DNA from: Neobacillus massiliamazoniensis | GTDB lineage: Bacteria > Bacillota > Bacilli > Bacillales > Cytobacillaceae | Direction: 5' to 3' | Length of the DNA stretch: 64,000 bases | Assembly (NCBI RefSeq): GCF_001048695.1 | Contig: NZ_CVRB01000003.1 | Coordinates: forward strand, 744,001 to 808,000 | Shown here: in pieces, positions 52,292 through 61,984 of the stretch | Layout of the letters: every line of letters begins with the position of its first letter | Numbering within the stretch: the stretch's first letter is position 1 | Translations under genes and position numbers: made by a program | The notes under the pieces: generated by a model | Databases searched by the model: none | Told to the model about the DNA's origin: nothing | What the model saw: the letters and a program-made list of their open reading frames with translations, nothing else

Positions 52292-53032
52292 ATGAAAATT
52301 GATATTATCGGAGATATCCATGGATGTTTACAAGAACTGAAAAAACTAACAAAAAACATCGGCTATAATTGGGATGAAGGTATTCCGTTACATCCAGAAA
52401 ATAGGGTTCTTGGCTTTGTGGGTGACTTAACTGATCGCGGTCCGGAATCGCTGAAAATTGTTGAAATTGTATGGCGGCTTGTAATTGAACGCGGGAAGGC
52501 GTATTACACTCCCGGAAACCATTGTAATAAACTATATCGCTTTTTCCTCGGCAACAAGGTGCAAATTATGCATGGTTTGGAAACAACCGTTGCTGAATAT
52601 GAATCATTAAATAAACATGATCAGCAATCCATTTGTAATAAATTTATTGAGCTTTATGAAAAAGCCCCACTTTATTTAGTTTTAGACAACAGGAGGCTCA
52701 TAATTGCTCATGCAGGTATTAAACAAGAATATATCGGTCAAACCTCAGCTAAGGTGAAAACCTTTGTGCTTTATGGCGATATTACCGGTGAAAAGCATCC
52801 TGATGGATCTCCTGTTCGCAGAGATTGGGCGAAAAATTATCATGGTGAAGCCTGTATTGTCTATGGGCATACACCCGTCAAGGAACCAAGAATCATTAAC
52901 AACACCTATAACATTGACACAGGTGCAGTTTTTGGAGGCAAACTAACTTGCTTACGCTACCCCGAAATGGAATTCGTCTCAGTTCCTTCTACTATGCCAT
53001 ATGTTGCAGAAAAATTTAAACCATTTGATTGA
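52292..53032 (+). CDS. prpE: Bis(5'-nucleosyl)-tetraphosphatase PrpE
   Basis: A 246-residue PPP-type metallophosphoesterase: GDIHGC, GDLTDRG, GNHCNK, and histidines in IIAHAGIKQ and [10 protein letters not shown] that complete the two-metal site. PrpE cleaves Ap4A and also affects spore germination in B. subtilis. ATG at 52292 follows AAGGGGATTGAGGTT. It converges with the pseudouridine synthase gene. Confidence 0.92.
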   Translation: MKIDIIGDIHGCLQELKKLTKNIGYNWDEGIPLHPENRVLGFVGDLTDRGPESLKIVEIVWRLVIERGKAYYTPGNHCNKLYRFFLGNKVQIMHGLETTVAEYESLNKHDQQSICNKFIELYEKAPLYLVLDNRRLIIAHAGIKQEYIGQTSAKVKTFVLYGDITGEKHPDGSPVRRDWAKNYHGEACIVYGHTPVKEPRIINNTYNIDTGAVFGGKLTCLRYPEMEFVSVPSTMPYVAEKFKPFD

Positions 53033-53037
53033 TAAAT

Positions 53038-53078
53038 TAATAGAGGCTTACCCTACCTTATTGGATTAGCCTCTATTA
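53038..53078. terminator. Shared terminator of prpE and the pseudouridine synthase gene
   Basis: AATAGAGGCTTA ... TTAGCCTCTATT; the stop codon of the minus-strand gene falls in its loop. Confidence 0.75.
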
Positions 53079-53958
53079 TTCTTACCATATCATCAGGTAA
53101 CGGTGCCGAAAAAGTCATTTCCTCACCGAAAAACGGATGAATAAAGTTGATTTTTTTACAATGCAGTGCCTGCCGGTTGATCAAGGCTGTCTCTCCACCG
53201 TACAAATCATCACCTAACAGTGGATGTCCAATAAACGACATATGAACTCTAATTTGGTGGGTTCGACCGGTTTCAAGCTTTAGCAAAAGCCTCGTAAAAG
53301 TCCCAAATCTTTCAAGAACAGAAAAATGGGTACAGGCATATTGACCGTCAGCACGAACTTCCCTTTCAATGATGCTATCTTCCTTTCGGCCAATTGGCTG
53401 AACAATGGTTCCGGAATCCTCGAAGATTATTCCACCCGCTAATGCTTCATATGTCCGCTTTACCTGTCCGCTTTGCTGCGCTTTGCTAAATAAGTGATGT
53501 ACGTGACGATGTTTGGCAATTAAAACAATCCCTGATGTATTTCTGTCCAGGCGGGTGACGATATGGGAGGTAGCTTGGAGACCAATTTGTTCGTAATAAC
53601 CAACCAATGCGTTTGCCAGGCTTGCAGATGGATGTTCACGAGAAGGAATTGTGTTCATGCCAGCTGGCTTATTGACCACAAGCAAGAAATCATCTTCAAA
53701 CAGAATCTCAAGCGGAATCTTCTCCCCCTTCACCCCAGCACTAGGTTCTTCAGGAGGAAAAAAGATCGTTAGTTTGTCCCCTTCTACTAAGCTATACCGG
53801 ACATTGACTTCCTCATTATTCACGAAAATGCTCCCGCCCTTAAATTTTATATCGGTTAGAGCAGTTCGTGAGATTTCCTTTTCTTTAAGAAAATCTTTAA
53901 TTTGAATTCCAACATTTTGATGATTGACGATCCATTCCATTTTAAATTGAGAAGACAT
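53053..53958 (-). CDS. yjbO: RluD-family 23S rRNA pseudouridine synthase
   Basis: A 301-residue protein. N-terminal S4-like RNA-binding part (IKDFLKEKEISRTALTDIKF...GGSIFVNNEEVNVRYSLVEG), then PseudoU_synth_2: HIVTRLDRNTSGIVLIAKHR with catalytic Asp in RLDRNTSG, LETGRTHQIRVHMSFIGHPL and LYGG. It converts uridines in rRNA. ATG at 53958 follows GGAGGAACATT. The frame extends to 54036, inside the NAD kinase gene; 53958 fits the ribosome site and leaves 16 bp after the kinase. Confidence 0.92.
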   Translation of the reverse strand: MSSQFKMEWIVNHQNVGIQIKDFLKEKEISRTALTDIKFKGGSIFVNNEEVNVRYSLVEGDKLTIFFPPEEPSAGVKGEKIPLEILFEDDFLLVVNKPAGMNTIPSREHPSASLANALVGYYEQIGLQATSHIVTRLDRNTSGIVLIAKHRHVHHLFSKAQQSGQVKRTYEALAGGIIFEDSGTIVQPIGRKEDSIIEREVRADGQYACTHFSVLERFGTFTRLLLKLETGRTHQIRVHMSFIGHPLLGDDLYGGETALINRQALHCKKINFIHPFFGEEMTFSAPLPDDMVRIIEANPIR

Positions 53959-53974
53959 AATGTTCCTCCAGTGC

Positions 53975-54769
53975 TTAATCCGAAATAAAGGAATCGTGGA
54001 CTCTTTTCCAAAATGGGAATGGCCGAAAACGGGCAAAACGAATTTTCTCTTCCGGCACCCTAAATTGAATCGATTTAACGTCCTTATGAAGATGGGTTAA
54101 ATGGTCAATCGTTACCTGAAAATCAAATCGTTTCACAGGTTTCAGCATACATGTATGATGCGAAGGCAGAATAAGCGGTGAACCGATTGTTCGAAAAACC
54201 TTATTATTAATGGACGCCATTTCTGCTACCTGAATGGCAGAGATGGATGGATGGATAATGGCTCCTCCTAGTGCTTTATTATAGGCTGTACTTCCAGAAG
54301 GAGTGGAAACACATAAGCCATCACCACGAAAACGTTCAAATTGCTGGCCGCGAATTTCAACATCCATGACAAGCGTCCCCTCAATACTTTTTACAGTAGA
54401 TTCATTTAATGCCAAAAATCTTGATTCCTTGCCTGCATGCTGGTAACGGATGATGACTTCAAGTAATGGATATTCAACGACTTGATAAGGAGTTTTTGCA
54501 ATGGCAATGACAAGCTTTTCAATCTCATCTGGAACCCAATCCGCATAAAAACCGAGATGCCCAGTATGTATTCCAACAAAAGCTGTTTTATCTAAACGAC
54601 TGCTGTAACGATGAAAGGCATAAAGAAGCGTGCCGTCTCCACCGATGGAAATCACAATATCGGGTTGGTCCTCATCATATTTAAGATCAAAATCAAGTAA
54701 ATACGTTCTTATTCTGTGCATCAAAATATTTGATTTTTGATCTCCCTTAGAAGTAATCGCAAATTTCAT
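53975..54769 (-). CDS. ppnK: NAD kinase
   Basis: A 264-residue NAD kinase: [17 protein letters not shown] (GGDG motif), [23 protein letters not shown], and the second motif [20 protein letters not shown]. It makes NADP from NAD. It is in an operon with relQ upstream (32 bp) and the pseudouridine synthase downstream, an order shared by Bacillus, Listeria and Staphylococcus. ATG at 54769 follows AAGGAGTTTATTAAT. Confidence 0.96.
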   Translation of the reverse strand: MKFAITSKGDQKSNILMHRIRTYLLDFDLKYDEDQPDIVISIGGDGTLLYAFHRYSSRLDKTAFVGIHTGHLGFYADWVPDEIEKLVIAIAKTPYQVVEYPLLEVIIRYQHAGKESRFLALNESTVKSIEGTLVMDVEIRGQQFERFRGDGLCVSTPSGSTAYNKALGGAIIHPSISAIQVAEMASINNKVFRTIGSPLILPSHHTCMLKPVKRFDFQVTIDHLTHLHKDVKSIQFRVPEEKIRFARFRPFPFWKRVHDSFISD

Positions 54770-54801
54770 ATTAATAAACTCCTTGGTATGAAATACTTTT
54801 G

Positions 54802-55440
54802 TTAGTTTTTCTCTTCTTGTTTTTGCTCTTTTTTCCTCGTGAAAAATGCTTGGGCTTCTTGAATTTCACCGCGAATTAATGACATTTCCTCATCAAGACG
54901 AAAGGCTGCTTCAGCTGCCCGCTGCAATCTCATCTTTATATCGGTTGGAAAAACTCCTTTATATTTGTAATTCAAGGAATGTTCAATTGTAGCCCAAAAA
55001 TTCATCGCCAGCGTCCTTATTTGAATTTCTACGAGAATGTTCTTTTCCCCATGAATTGTTTGAACGGGGTAACGGATTACAACATGATAGGACCGATAAC
55101 CACTCATTTTTTTATGTGAAATATAATCCCTTTCCTCCACAATTTCAAAATCATTTCGAATCCTTAATAAATTTACAACGGTATGAATGTCATCAACAAA
55201 TTGACACATCATACGGAGACCGGCAATATCCTGCATCTCCTCTTCCAATCGGTCAAGCGGTATCCCTTTCTGATTTGCCTTATCGAGGATGCTTGCAATC
55301 GGCTTCACCCTGCCAGTTACAAATTCAATCGGTGAATGGGTGGAATTAAGCTCGAATTGACCTCTCATTCCCTTTAGCTTTACCTTCAGTTCCTCCACCG
55401 CTTGTTTATATGGTGCTAAAAATTCGTCCCACTGTTTCAT
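54802..55440 (-). CDS. relQ: Small alarmone synthetase (GTP pyrophosphokinase), RelQ type
   Basis: A 212-residue synthetase-only RelA/SpoT-like protein: [80 protein letters not shown]. All synthetase motifs are present and no hydrolase domain. It makes (p)ppGpp. ATG at 55440 follows GAGGTGGAGT; an upstream Met at 55452 lacks a site. It matches B. subtilis YjbM (SasB/RelQ) by position next to ppnK. Confidence 0.94.
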   Translation of the reverse strand: MKQWDEFLAPYKQAVEELKVKLKGMRGQFELNSTHSPIEFVTGRVKPIASILDKANQKGIPLDRLEEEMQDIAGLRMMCQFVDDIHTVVNLLRIRNDFEIVEERDYISHKKMSGYRSYHVVIRYPVQTIHGEKNILVEIQIRTLAMNFWATIEHSLNYKYKGVFPTDIKMRLQRAAEAAFRLDEEMSLIRGEIQEAQAFFTRKKEQKQEEKN

Positions 55441-55459
55441 ACTCCACCTCAATATATCT

Positions 55460-55822
55460 CTAAAAAATATCGTCTACTTTCGTAACCATTTCTTCTCCAT
55501 AATTGCTATTATCCTTAATATTGCTCACTACATATTCTAATTCCTCACGAAATTGAGTTAATTCGACTTGAGTCCCTTCGTTCGAAATCCAAGCTGTATT
55601 TTTTTGTTCTAAAGCGGATTTTAACAATGGCCAAAATGGTTCAGGGATGACAATATATGTATACTCTTCTTGATTCTCCATTAAGTAAATAAACGAAAAT
55701 TGATCAGAATCCACCAAAATTTGTTCTGCTGGTTTTAAATGATCGATAGATTCATTAACATGTAAAAGTAACCGATTTCCCTCAATATCTGCTGATATAA
55801 TCATTATTCTATTTCTCATCAT
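55460..55822 (-). CDS. yjbL: YjbL-like conserved protein
   Basis: A 120-residue protein: MMRNRIMIISADIEGNRLLL at the start, then INENQ-type polar part and TQVELTQFREELEYVVSNIK. It has no known domain. It lies 19 bp before relQ, forming one operon; this is the yjbL position in B. subtilis. ATG at 55822 or 55819 after AGGTAGGTTAA. Confidence 0.75.
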   Translation of the reverse strand: MMRNRIMIISADIEGNRLLLHVNESIDHLKPAEQILVDSDQFSFIYLMENQEEYTYIVIPEPFWPLLKSALEQKNTAWISNEGTQVELTQFREELEYVVSNIKDNSNYGEEMVTKVDDIF

Positions 55823-55939
55823 TTAACCTACCTTTCACCCTTTTATTTTAGCATATTTCACCCTATACTCCTAAAAATTGCAGTACAGAGGAAAAATAGG
55901 GATAATGAAATACATAAGCTTCAGAAGGGAAGAAGAAAG

Positions 55940-56527
55940 ATGTCACAACAGATCGAAATTGAATTTAAAAACATGTTAACAAAAGAAGAATACGAATGGC
56001 TTCTTCAGGAATTTTCTATAAGTGAAAACCAGATTTTCTCCCAAGAAAATCATTACTTCGATACCCCCGATTTCGCTTTAAAGGAAGCGGGAACTGCGTT
56101 AAGAATTCGCCAAAAGGATCATGGATACGAATTAACATTAAAGCGGCCAGCAAATATAGGTTTGATGGAAACAAATCAAATTTTATCTAAGGAAGAAGCA
56201 GCACTCGCACTTCAATCCAGCTATCTACCTGCTGGAATTATTCGAGGATTAATTGAACAAATGGGGATATCCTACCCTAAAATGGTCTATTTCGGGTCGC
56301 TTATTACCAAAAGAGTTGAAATTGAATACAAACATGGATTACTTGTTTTGGACCATAGTTATTATTTAAATAGAGAAGACTATGAATTAGAATTTGAAGT
56401 TGAAAACTTCGAGCAGGGAAAAGATAATTTTAATCTTCTCCTTACACAATTCAATATTCCTCATAGAAAAACGGAAAATAAAATCAGTCGTTTTTATAAA
56501 CAAAAATATGAATCAAGGCAAAATTAA
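55940..56527 (+). CDS. yjbK: CYTH-domain triphosphatase YjbK
   Basis: A 195-residue CYTH protein: MSQQIEIEFKNMLTKEEYEW has the E-x-E-x-K signature, followed by FDTPDFALKEAGTALRIRQK and YELEFEVENFEQGKDNFNLL. CYTH proteins hydrolyse triphosphates (inorganic, thiamine or nucleotide) with divalent metal. ATG at 55940 follows AAGGGAAGAAGAAAG. It is divergent from the yjbL operon. Confidence 0.9.
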   Translation: MSQQIEIEFKNMLTKEEYEWLLQEFSISENQIFSQENHYFDTPDFALKEAGTALRIRQKDHGYELTLKRPANIGLMETNQILSKEEAALALQSSYLPAGIIRGLIEQMGISYPKMVYFGSLITKRVEIEYKHGLLVLDHSYYLNREDYELEFEVENFEQGKDNFNLLLTQFNIPHRKTENKISRFYKQKYESRQN

Positions 56528-56687
56528 AAAAGTGATGAATTCACTTGTATTTATAACATGGGTATATTGTTGCATATATTAATAACACCTATAAAAGAGA
56601 AATCCTGTTTTTCAAGCTATTTATTTGAGATATAAAAAAGGCATTGTTAAAATAATGGTACAAACAATCTTAAAGGGGTTGTCCAAC

Positions 56688-56750
56688 ATGATTGAGAAAA
56701 AGCCGACTCAATTTGAATTCATCGGCAAAGAATCTGGTGAACAACAGTGA
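56688..56750 (+). pseudogene. Probable deletion scar of yjbI (truncated haemoglobin)
   Basis: ATG at 56688 follows AAAGGGG. Only 20 residues, [20 protein letters not shown], before TGA, which overlaps the spxH start GTGA. In B. subtilis yjbI (a group II truncated haemoglobin) lies exactly here in an operon with yjbH. Its homologs start with a similar TPYEAIG-like block, so this looks like the first ~13 and last ~6 codons left after an internal deletion. Inference; the globin sequence itself is gone. Confidence 0.5.
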
Positions 56751-57610
56751 ACCGTCTTTCAAGTTCCAAGCATCCATGCCAATACAATGAAAAAAAGCCG
56801 ATTGAAATTTATATGTTTATAGACCCACTATCTCCAGAGTGTTGGGCACTTGAACCAATAATAAAAAAGCTCCAAATTGAATATGGGCGCTATTTTTCCC
56901 TGAAGCATGTATTATGCGGTCGTATAAACAATTTAAATGTGAGCAGGAAAAAAAATTATGAGCAAATCGCAAATTTTTGGGAAAGGACAGCCAGCAGGTC
57001 AGGTATGTCTTGTGACGGTAGTCTTTGGCTTGAGAATCCAGTTGACTTTCCTCACTTTGCATCAATTGCCCTAAAAGCAGCTGAACTACAAGGGCGCCGT
57101 GCAGGAATTCGTTTCCTTCGAAAGCTTCAGGAAGTACTATTTTTAGAAAAACAAAATATTTCAAGTAAAGAAGTATTAATAGAATGTGCAAGAGGATTAG
57201 GTCTAGATGTAGAGGAATTCATCGCTGACCTCCATTCAGAAAGTGCAGCGAAGGCGTTTCAATGTGATATAAAAATTACCTCAGAAATGGATGTTCAAGA
57301 AATCCCTACCCTTGTCTTCTTTAATGAAAACGCGGAGGATGAAGGGATTAAAATAACAGGCACCTACCCGTATGAGATCTATGTCCACATTCTTGAAGAA
57401 ATGCTCTCAGAACGTCCAATTCCCACTAATCCACCATCGCTTGAGACTTTTATGAAATATTTTAAATTTGTTGCTACAAAGGAAATTTCCGTTGTTTATA
57501 ACATGTCCATTTCACAAGTGGAACGTGAAATGAAAAAACTGCTCCTACAGCAACAAGTCGAACAGATTCCAGCAAAATATGGAACTTTTTGGAGATATGT
57601 AGAAGAATAA
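56747..57610 (+). CDS. spxH: Spx adaptor protein SpxH (YjbH)
   Basis: A 287-residue DsbA-like protein: [80 protein letters not shown]. SpxH brings Spx to ClpXP in normal growth. B. subtilis has C-P-E-C at the DsbA site; here it is S-P-E-C, so the first Cys is missing. GTG start at 56747 overlaps the small upstream ORF stop, so translation is likely coupled. Length is similar to the family. Confidence 0.93.
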   Translation: MNRLSSSKHPCQYNEKKPIEIYMFIDPLSPECWALEPIIKKLQIEYGRYFSLKHVLCGRINNLNVSRKKNYEQIANFWERTASRSGMSCDGSLWLENPVDFPHFASIALKAAELQGRRAGIRFLRKLQEVLFLEKQNISSKEVLIECARGLGLDVEEFIADLHSESAAKAFQCDIKITSEMDVQEIPTLVFFNENAEDEGIKITGTYPYEIYVHILEEMLSERPIPTNPPSLETFMKYFKFVATKEISVVYNMSISQVEREMKKLLLQQQVEQIPAKYGTFWRYVEE

Positions 57611-58071
57611 GAAAAGCGGAAGCGCCTTGCTCAGGGGCGACAGGCATAAGACGAGCCGGCTTGAAGGTTTTTTTTTAACCTTCATGACGGATTGGCTTAT
57701 GACCCCGAGCCCCTAGGCGCTGAAGCTAGACAACACGGAGAGCGAAGCTGCTACATTGAAAAACATCAAGACAGTACATCTTTGATTAAGCATTATGAGG
57801 CTTTGCGACGAGCTGAACGGTGCTTCTTCGAATTTTCTATGGCGCAGGAGCACTTCGCGAGCCGATGTTGACTTATCTTAGAGAGAAGAGCGAAGTACAC
57901 TAGGTGCTGGGCTCCTCCTCCGAAAAACTCACGTTTTTCGGCGTGCGAGGTACCGCTCCCGAAGCTAACTCTTATGGAGCTAGACAATTCTCGAAGTCGA
58001 ACTTTTTACTTTCTTATACGGAAGGCGACAGCCTTCCGTTTTCTTATTTCTCTTATATACTTATCTAATAA
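57611..58071. repeat. Intergenic GC-rich palindromic repeat block
   Basis: Begins GAAAAGCGGAAGCGCCTTG and contains AGCCCCTAGGCGCTGAAGC (57700-57725), GAAGGTTTTTTTTTAACCTTC (57663-57683) and TAGACAATTCTCGAAG (57982-57997, also at 46209-46195 in reverse context CGAGAATTGTCTAG). No gene is supported; an 64-codon open frame on the minus strand is a composition artefact. Confidence 0.6.
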
Positions 58072-58108
58072 AAAAGACCCTGTAGCACCGGTGCTACAAG
58101 GTCTTTTT
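58072..58108 (+). terminator. Strong terminator after the spxH region
   Basis: AAAAGACCCTGTAGCACC / GGTGCTACAAGGTCTTTTT; very long stem with T-run. Confidence 0.88.
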
Positions 58109-58322
58109 CTATTAATACGAACAAAGGGGATGGGAGAAATCTTTCACGGTCAAACAAAGGGGTATATGTTTGTAGTGATCAACTTCACGTATTTAATATA
58201 GCATGGGTTTAAATAGTGGACAATAAGTTTGTGTTTTATTTCACATTATTGTCAAAAAATCATATTATCCTAATACTGCAATAAACTAATAGAGAACCAC
58301 TTTATATGAGGTGAATCAAACG
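58109..58322. other. Intergenic region before the small membrane gene
   Basis: No gene is seen; likely promoter for the small membrane gene. Confidence 0.3.
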
Positions 58323-58496
58323 ATGAAGAAATTCCCATTTATCATGTTGAGCTTTTTTTTGATATTTTCGTTTTTTGTCCACATTCTTGCCTTATTAAAA
58401 ATATTCCCATTCTACATTAGTGTTCCACTATTATTTCTTGCCATTTTTATATTTCTTTTCTTCCTCAATAACCGAAAAAGATTTAAAGGGTTTTAA
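58323..58496 (+). CDS. Small membrane protein at the yizD position
   Basis: A 57-residue protein: MKKFPFIMLSFFLIFSFFVH, second helix FPFYISVPLLFLAIFIFLFF and a basic tail NNRKRFKGF. ATG at 58323 follows GAGGTGA at 8 nt; the frame extends to a GTG at 58311 inside that site. B. subtilis has the small gene yizD between pepF and yjbH, so this is probably its homolog by position; sequence identity is not checked. Confidence 0.6.
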   Translation: MKKFPFIMLSFFLIFSFFVHILALLKIFPFYISVPLLFLAIFIFLFFLNNRKRFKGF

Positions 58497-58500
58497 AAGA

Positions 58501-58527
58501 GGTGTCCCAAAACTTTTAGGGACACCC
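58501..58527 (+). terminator. Terminator after the small membrane gene
   Basis: GGTGTCCC AAAACTTTTA GGGACACC then CATTTTTATT. Confidence 0.85.
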
Positions 58528-58547
58528 ATTTTTATTAATGGTCTGTT

Positions 58548-58670
58548 AAACTTGTCTGTTGATTTCCGCTCTAGTGGCGGTCCGGGGAGCCTCCTCGGCG
58601 CTATTGCGCCTGCGGGGTCTCCCCGTACTCCCGCAGGAGTCGAGCGCCTTCCGCTCCAATCAACATTGCG
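58548..58670. repeat. GC-rich 110-bp repeat, copy A (inverted)
   Basis: GTTGATTTCCGCTCTAGTGG, GGGGAGCCTCCTCGGCGC, TGCGCCTGCGGGGTCTCCCC, ACTCCCGCAGGAGTCGAGCG, CTTCCGCTCCAATCAAC. Internally palindromic; the opposite-strand copy is at 61.99-62.19 kb. Confidence 0.85.
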
Positions 58671-58736
58671 GGAAAATTATCATGAACTGTACCAATAGTG
58701 GTGCCTGTCACCTTTTGGGACAGCCTCTCTATTAGC

Positions 58737-60554
58737 TTATGATAAAAGCTGTTCGAGCTCGTTCAATTTTTCTTCAAATACTTTGCAGGCATTAATAATG
58801 GGATCAGCGCTGGTCATATCGACCCCTGCCTTCTTTAATACTTCGATTGGATAATCCGAGCTTCCAGCACTGAGGAAATCGATATAGCGTTTTACCGCAG
58901 GCTCCCCTTCCTCAAGGATTTGCTTGCTTAAGGCAGTAGCCGCACTGAAGCCAGTCGCATATTGATACACATAATAATTGTAATAAAAGTGAGGGATTCT
59001 CGCCCATTCTAAGCCAATTTCTTCATCAATCACAATATCCTCTTCACCAAAATACTTTTTATTCAATGCATAGTATTCTTTAGTAAAAAGATCGGCCGTT
59101 AACGCTTCGTTATTTTGTGCTTTTTGGTGAATGAGGTGCTCAAATTCCGCGAACATCGTTTGTCGGAACACTGTACCCCTAAAGCCTTCTAAATAATGAT
59201 TCAATAAATAAATCCGCTTTTGCTCATCGTCTATTGTTTTTAATAAATAGTCATTAAGTAACGCTTCATTACAGGTTGATGCTACTTCAGCAACAAAAAT
59301 CGAATAGTTTCCATATGGATAGGGCTGGGATTTCCGTGTATAGTAGCTGTGAACTGAATGTCCAAATTCATGGGCAAGTGTAAATAAATTATTTACATTA
59401 TCCTGCCAGTTCAATAAAATATACGGATTTGTACCGAAGGAACCTGAAGAATAAGCACCGCTCCGCTTTCCTTTATTCTCATGAACATCAACCCACCGAT
59501 TTTCAAAACCTTCCTTTAACACCTTAGCATACTCTTCACCTAATGGAGACAAGCCTTTTAGAACCAAATCCTTTGCCTCATCATACTTTATCTCCATTTT
59601 CACATCCTTAACAAGTGGTGTGAAAAGATCATACATATGAAGCTCTTTGAGTCCCAATACTTTCTTACGGAGTTTTAGATATCGATGTAATAAATGTAAA
59701 TGGTCTTGAATCGTTTTGACAAGATTATCATACACGCTTTCAGGTATATTATTTGATGATAAGGCAGCATGTCTGGCAGAATTATATTTTCTCACTCTTG
59801 CATTAAAATTATTTTTTTTCACATTACCGCTAAGGGTGCTAGAAAATGTATTTTTAAATTTCCCATATGTTTCATAAACGGCTTTAAAAGCGTCATGCCT
59901 AACCCTACTGTCGGTGCTTTCCAAAAAGCGAATATAACGCCCATGCGTTACTTCTACCTCTTCTCCCTTTTCATCCTTAATGGTTGGAAACTCCAAATCT
60001 GCATTATTTAACATACCGAAAGTATTACTTGAGGCAGCCATGACCTCTCCTGCTTCTGCTAACAATGCTTCCTGTTCTTTTGAAAGAACATGTGGCCTTT
60101 CTAGGTTGATTTCCGCAATCGCCTGCTCATAAAGTTTCAGTTCAGGTTTTTCTTTCATAAAGTCTACAATTTTATTTTCATCAATGGATAGAAGTTCTGG
60201 AACAATAAATGCAAGCTGACTTCCTGCTTGTGAAAACAAATTCTTCATTCTGTCATCGAGGCCTTGATAAAAAGAATTGGTTGTATCTTGGTCGTATCGC
60301 ATATGTGAATACGTGTAAAGCTTTCCGCCTCTTTCGAGCAGTTGGTCCTGATACTGAAGGGCATTGTAAAGAGTATCCGGACTTTCACCTAGTTTTCCTT
60401 CGAAATCTTTAATGCCTGGAATGAGTTTTTTCACTTCTTGAAATTCTTTTTCCCATTCTTCATCGCTTGAAAATATATCTTCTAATCTCCAGGTCTCCTC
60501 AACTGGAATTTCACTTCTAGTTGGCTGAGTTTTTACTCCAGTTTCATTAGCCAT
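58737..60554 (-). CDS. pepF: Oligoendopeptidase F
   Basis: A 605-residue M3B metallopeptidase. Zinc motif in TLAHEFGHSVHSYY near residue 390 with the third ligand Glu in IFVAEVASTCNEALL. Typical N-terminal EETWRLEDIFSSDEEWEKEF and C-terminal YPIEVLKKAGVDMTSADPII. It degrades short peptides in the cytoplasm, including sporulation and competence signalling peptides in Bacillus. ATG at 60554 follows AGGAGGATGAATA. It follows coiA by 143 bp on the same strand. Confidence 0.96.
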   Translation of the reverse strand: MANETGVKTQPTRSEIPVEETWRLEDIFSSDEEWEKEFQEVKKLIPGIKDFEGKLGESPDTLYNALQYQDQLLERGGKLYTYSHMRYDQDTTNSFYQGLDDRMKNLFSQAGSQLAFIVPELLSIDENKIVDFMKEKPELKLYEQAIAEINLERPHVLSKEQEALLAEAGEVMAASSNTFGMLNNADLEFPTIKDEKGEEVEVTHGRYIRFLESTDSRVRHDAFKAVYETYGKFKNTFSSTLSGNVKKNNFNARVRKYNSARHAALSSNNIPESVYDNLVKTIQDHLHLLHRYLKLRKKVLGLKELHMYDLFTPLVKDVKMEIKYDEAKDLVLKGLSPLGEEYAKVLKEGFENRWVDVHENKGKRSGAYSSGSFGTNPYILLNWQDNVNNLFTLAHEFGHSVHSYYTRKSQPYPYGNYSIFVAEVASTCNEALLNDYLLKTIDDEQKRIYLLNHYLEGFRGTVFRQTMFAEFEHLIHQKAQNNEALTADLFTKEYYALNKKYFGEEDIVIDEEIGLEWARIPHFYYNYYVYQYATGFSAATALSKQILEEGEPAVKRYIDFLSAGSSDYPIEVLKKAGVDMTSADPIINACKVFEEKLNELEQLLS

Positions 60555-60697
60555 TATTCATCCTCCTATTTAAATTTCGGTTTTCGAAAAGATTTTTCCT
60601 TTTCTTCTTATATTCTCCTTTTAGTTTTCATATTCCTTTTTCTTTTACGAAAATACCTTTTACTCCATCTATATTATACCCTTATCCCAATTTTCAT

Positions 60698-61894
60698 TTA
60701 TCCTTTGACATATATTCGACGATATTTTTGATAAAATGCTTTCATATTTTCTTCCTTTTCTCGATTCGACATAGGAATCTTCAGCTGTTTTTTTATGAGA
60801 AAGATTCCCTCACCTTTTCTGGATAAAAAACCTAGATTTTCGAGCTGAAACAGATAATCGATTATGGCATCTAAAGGATCGGTATGTTCAAATTGGGGGA
60901 GATTCCGAATGATGATTTCCTTTCTCTTTATTCTCCTATTAATGCTTCTTCTAATATCCTCTAACCTAATGATTCCTCCAGGCTGTTTTGTTGCCAATCC
61001 ATCTAGATAGAGATAAGTTTGCCAAATGATCGGTGAAGTTGTAATCAAAATTGAATGCCTAACAGGTAGGCCTATTTCTGGAGGCAAGAGATATGGGTTT
61101 AAGTTTTGGTGGTAGATTTCATGGAGAAAGCGTTGTTGCTGTGGACTCGGATGAAGTGACCAATGCAGATGAGATTTATCAAGTTCTCTATGCCAACTAT
61201 CGATTGGAAGCTGTTCTTTTAAATGTGGGTTTAATAAGGTGCTTATTACAAGCTTATTTAATGGGATAAAGGTAGTTTGAACGAAGGCATTTTTTACAGA
61301 ATAGGAAAGGATGGAGCCAACTATATGGAACGATTGATGATTGGGGCAATAGGATGGGATATAGTACTTTCCTTCCGTTGTACCTCTCATGAATAAATAG
61401 TGGAAGTTAGACAATGATACGATATTCTTTTTCTTTTGGTGAATGTGGTTTCCTCCAATGATCCAAAGGGGATGATAGCCATTTTGAATATAATTTTTTG
61501 TTCGTTTCATAAAAATACTTTCTGGAATGGTTGAACACTGATATTCTAAGGCAAATTTTTTCCCATTATGGAAGAATACAACGTCCGGTCGCTGTTGGAT
61601 TTCTTTGTCGTAATATTCCAATTCCGCCCGTATCCTTTGACGGTTTAGCCATTGAAAAAGCTGCCTTTTTCCTTCCATATGATAAAGAGATTCATGCTCA
61701 TAAAGATCGCGGCAATCTCCACCTCTATTATGGGCAAAATGAAAAATTCGCTGTTCCCCCAATTTTAGAATGACCTTTTCACCGCAAACTGGACAATGAA
61801 ATTCTTCCTTATTACGAAGAGTTTGAAGCACATCCTTTTTGTAATCATAACCTAAACAAATTTGCTTTCCGCTTTTTGTTCGTGCCGTAAGCAA
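60698..61894 (-). CDS. coiA: Competence protein CoiA
   Basis: About 398 residues. TTG at 61894 is the likely start because GTAGGAGGTG lies 8 nt before it; the frame extends to 61930 inside untranslated sequence. Zinc ribbon EFHCPVCGEKVILKLGEQRI then FHFAHNRGGDCRDLYEHESL; PD-(D/E)xK nuclease core with RPDVVFFHNGKKFALEYQCS. CoiA promotes recombination of single-stranded DNA during transformation. The protein is complete, so the strain may be naturally competent if other com genes are intact. Confidence 0.92.
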   Translation of the reverse strand: MLTARTKSGKQICLGYDYKKDVLQTLRNKEEFHCPVCGEKVILKLGEQRIFHFAHNRGGDCRDLYEHESLYHMEGKRQLFQWLNRQRIRAELEYYDKEIQQRPDVVFFHNGKKFALEYQCSTIPESIFMKRTKNYIQNGYHPLWIIGGNHIHQKKKNIVSLSNFHYLFMRGTTEGKYYIPSYCPNHQSFHIVGSILSYSVKNAFVQTTFIPLNKLVISTLLNPHLKEQLPIDSWHRELDKSHLHWSLHPSPQQQRFLHEIYHQNLNPYLLPPEIGLPVRHSILITTSPIIWQTYLYLDGLATKQPGGIIRLEDIRRSINRRIKRKEIIIRNLPQFEHTDPLDAIIDYLFQLENLGFLSRKGEGIFLIKKQLKIPMSNREKEENMKAFYQKYRRIYVKG

Positions 61895-61984
61895 AATATA
61901 TACACCTCCTACTTGTATATTATTCGACAAATACAGTCAAAATCCTTTTAATATAATTTTTAAAAAAACTGTGTAAAAGGTCAT

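Noticed and set aside
57793-57987. 64-codon minus-strand ORF
   Set aside because: It lies in the GC-rich repeat block and shows no domain or ribosome site.
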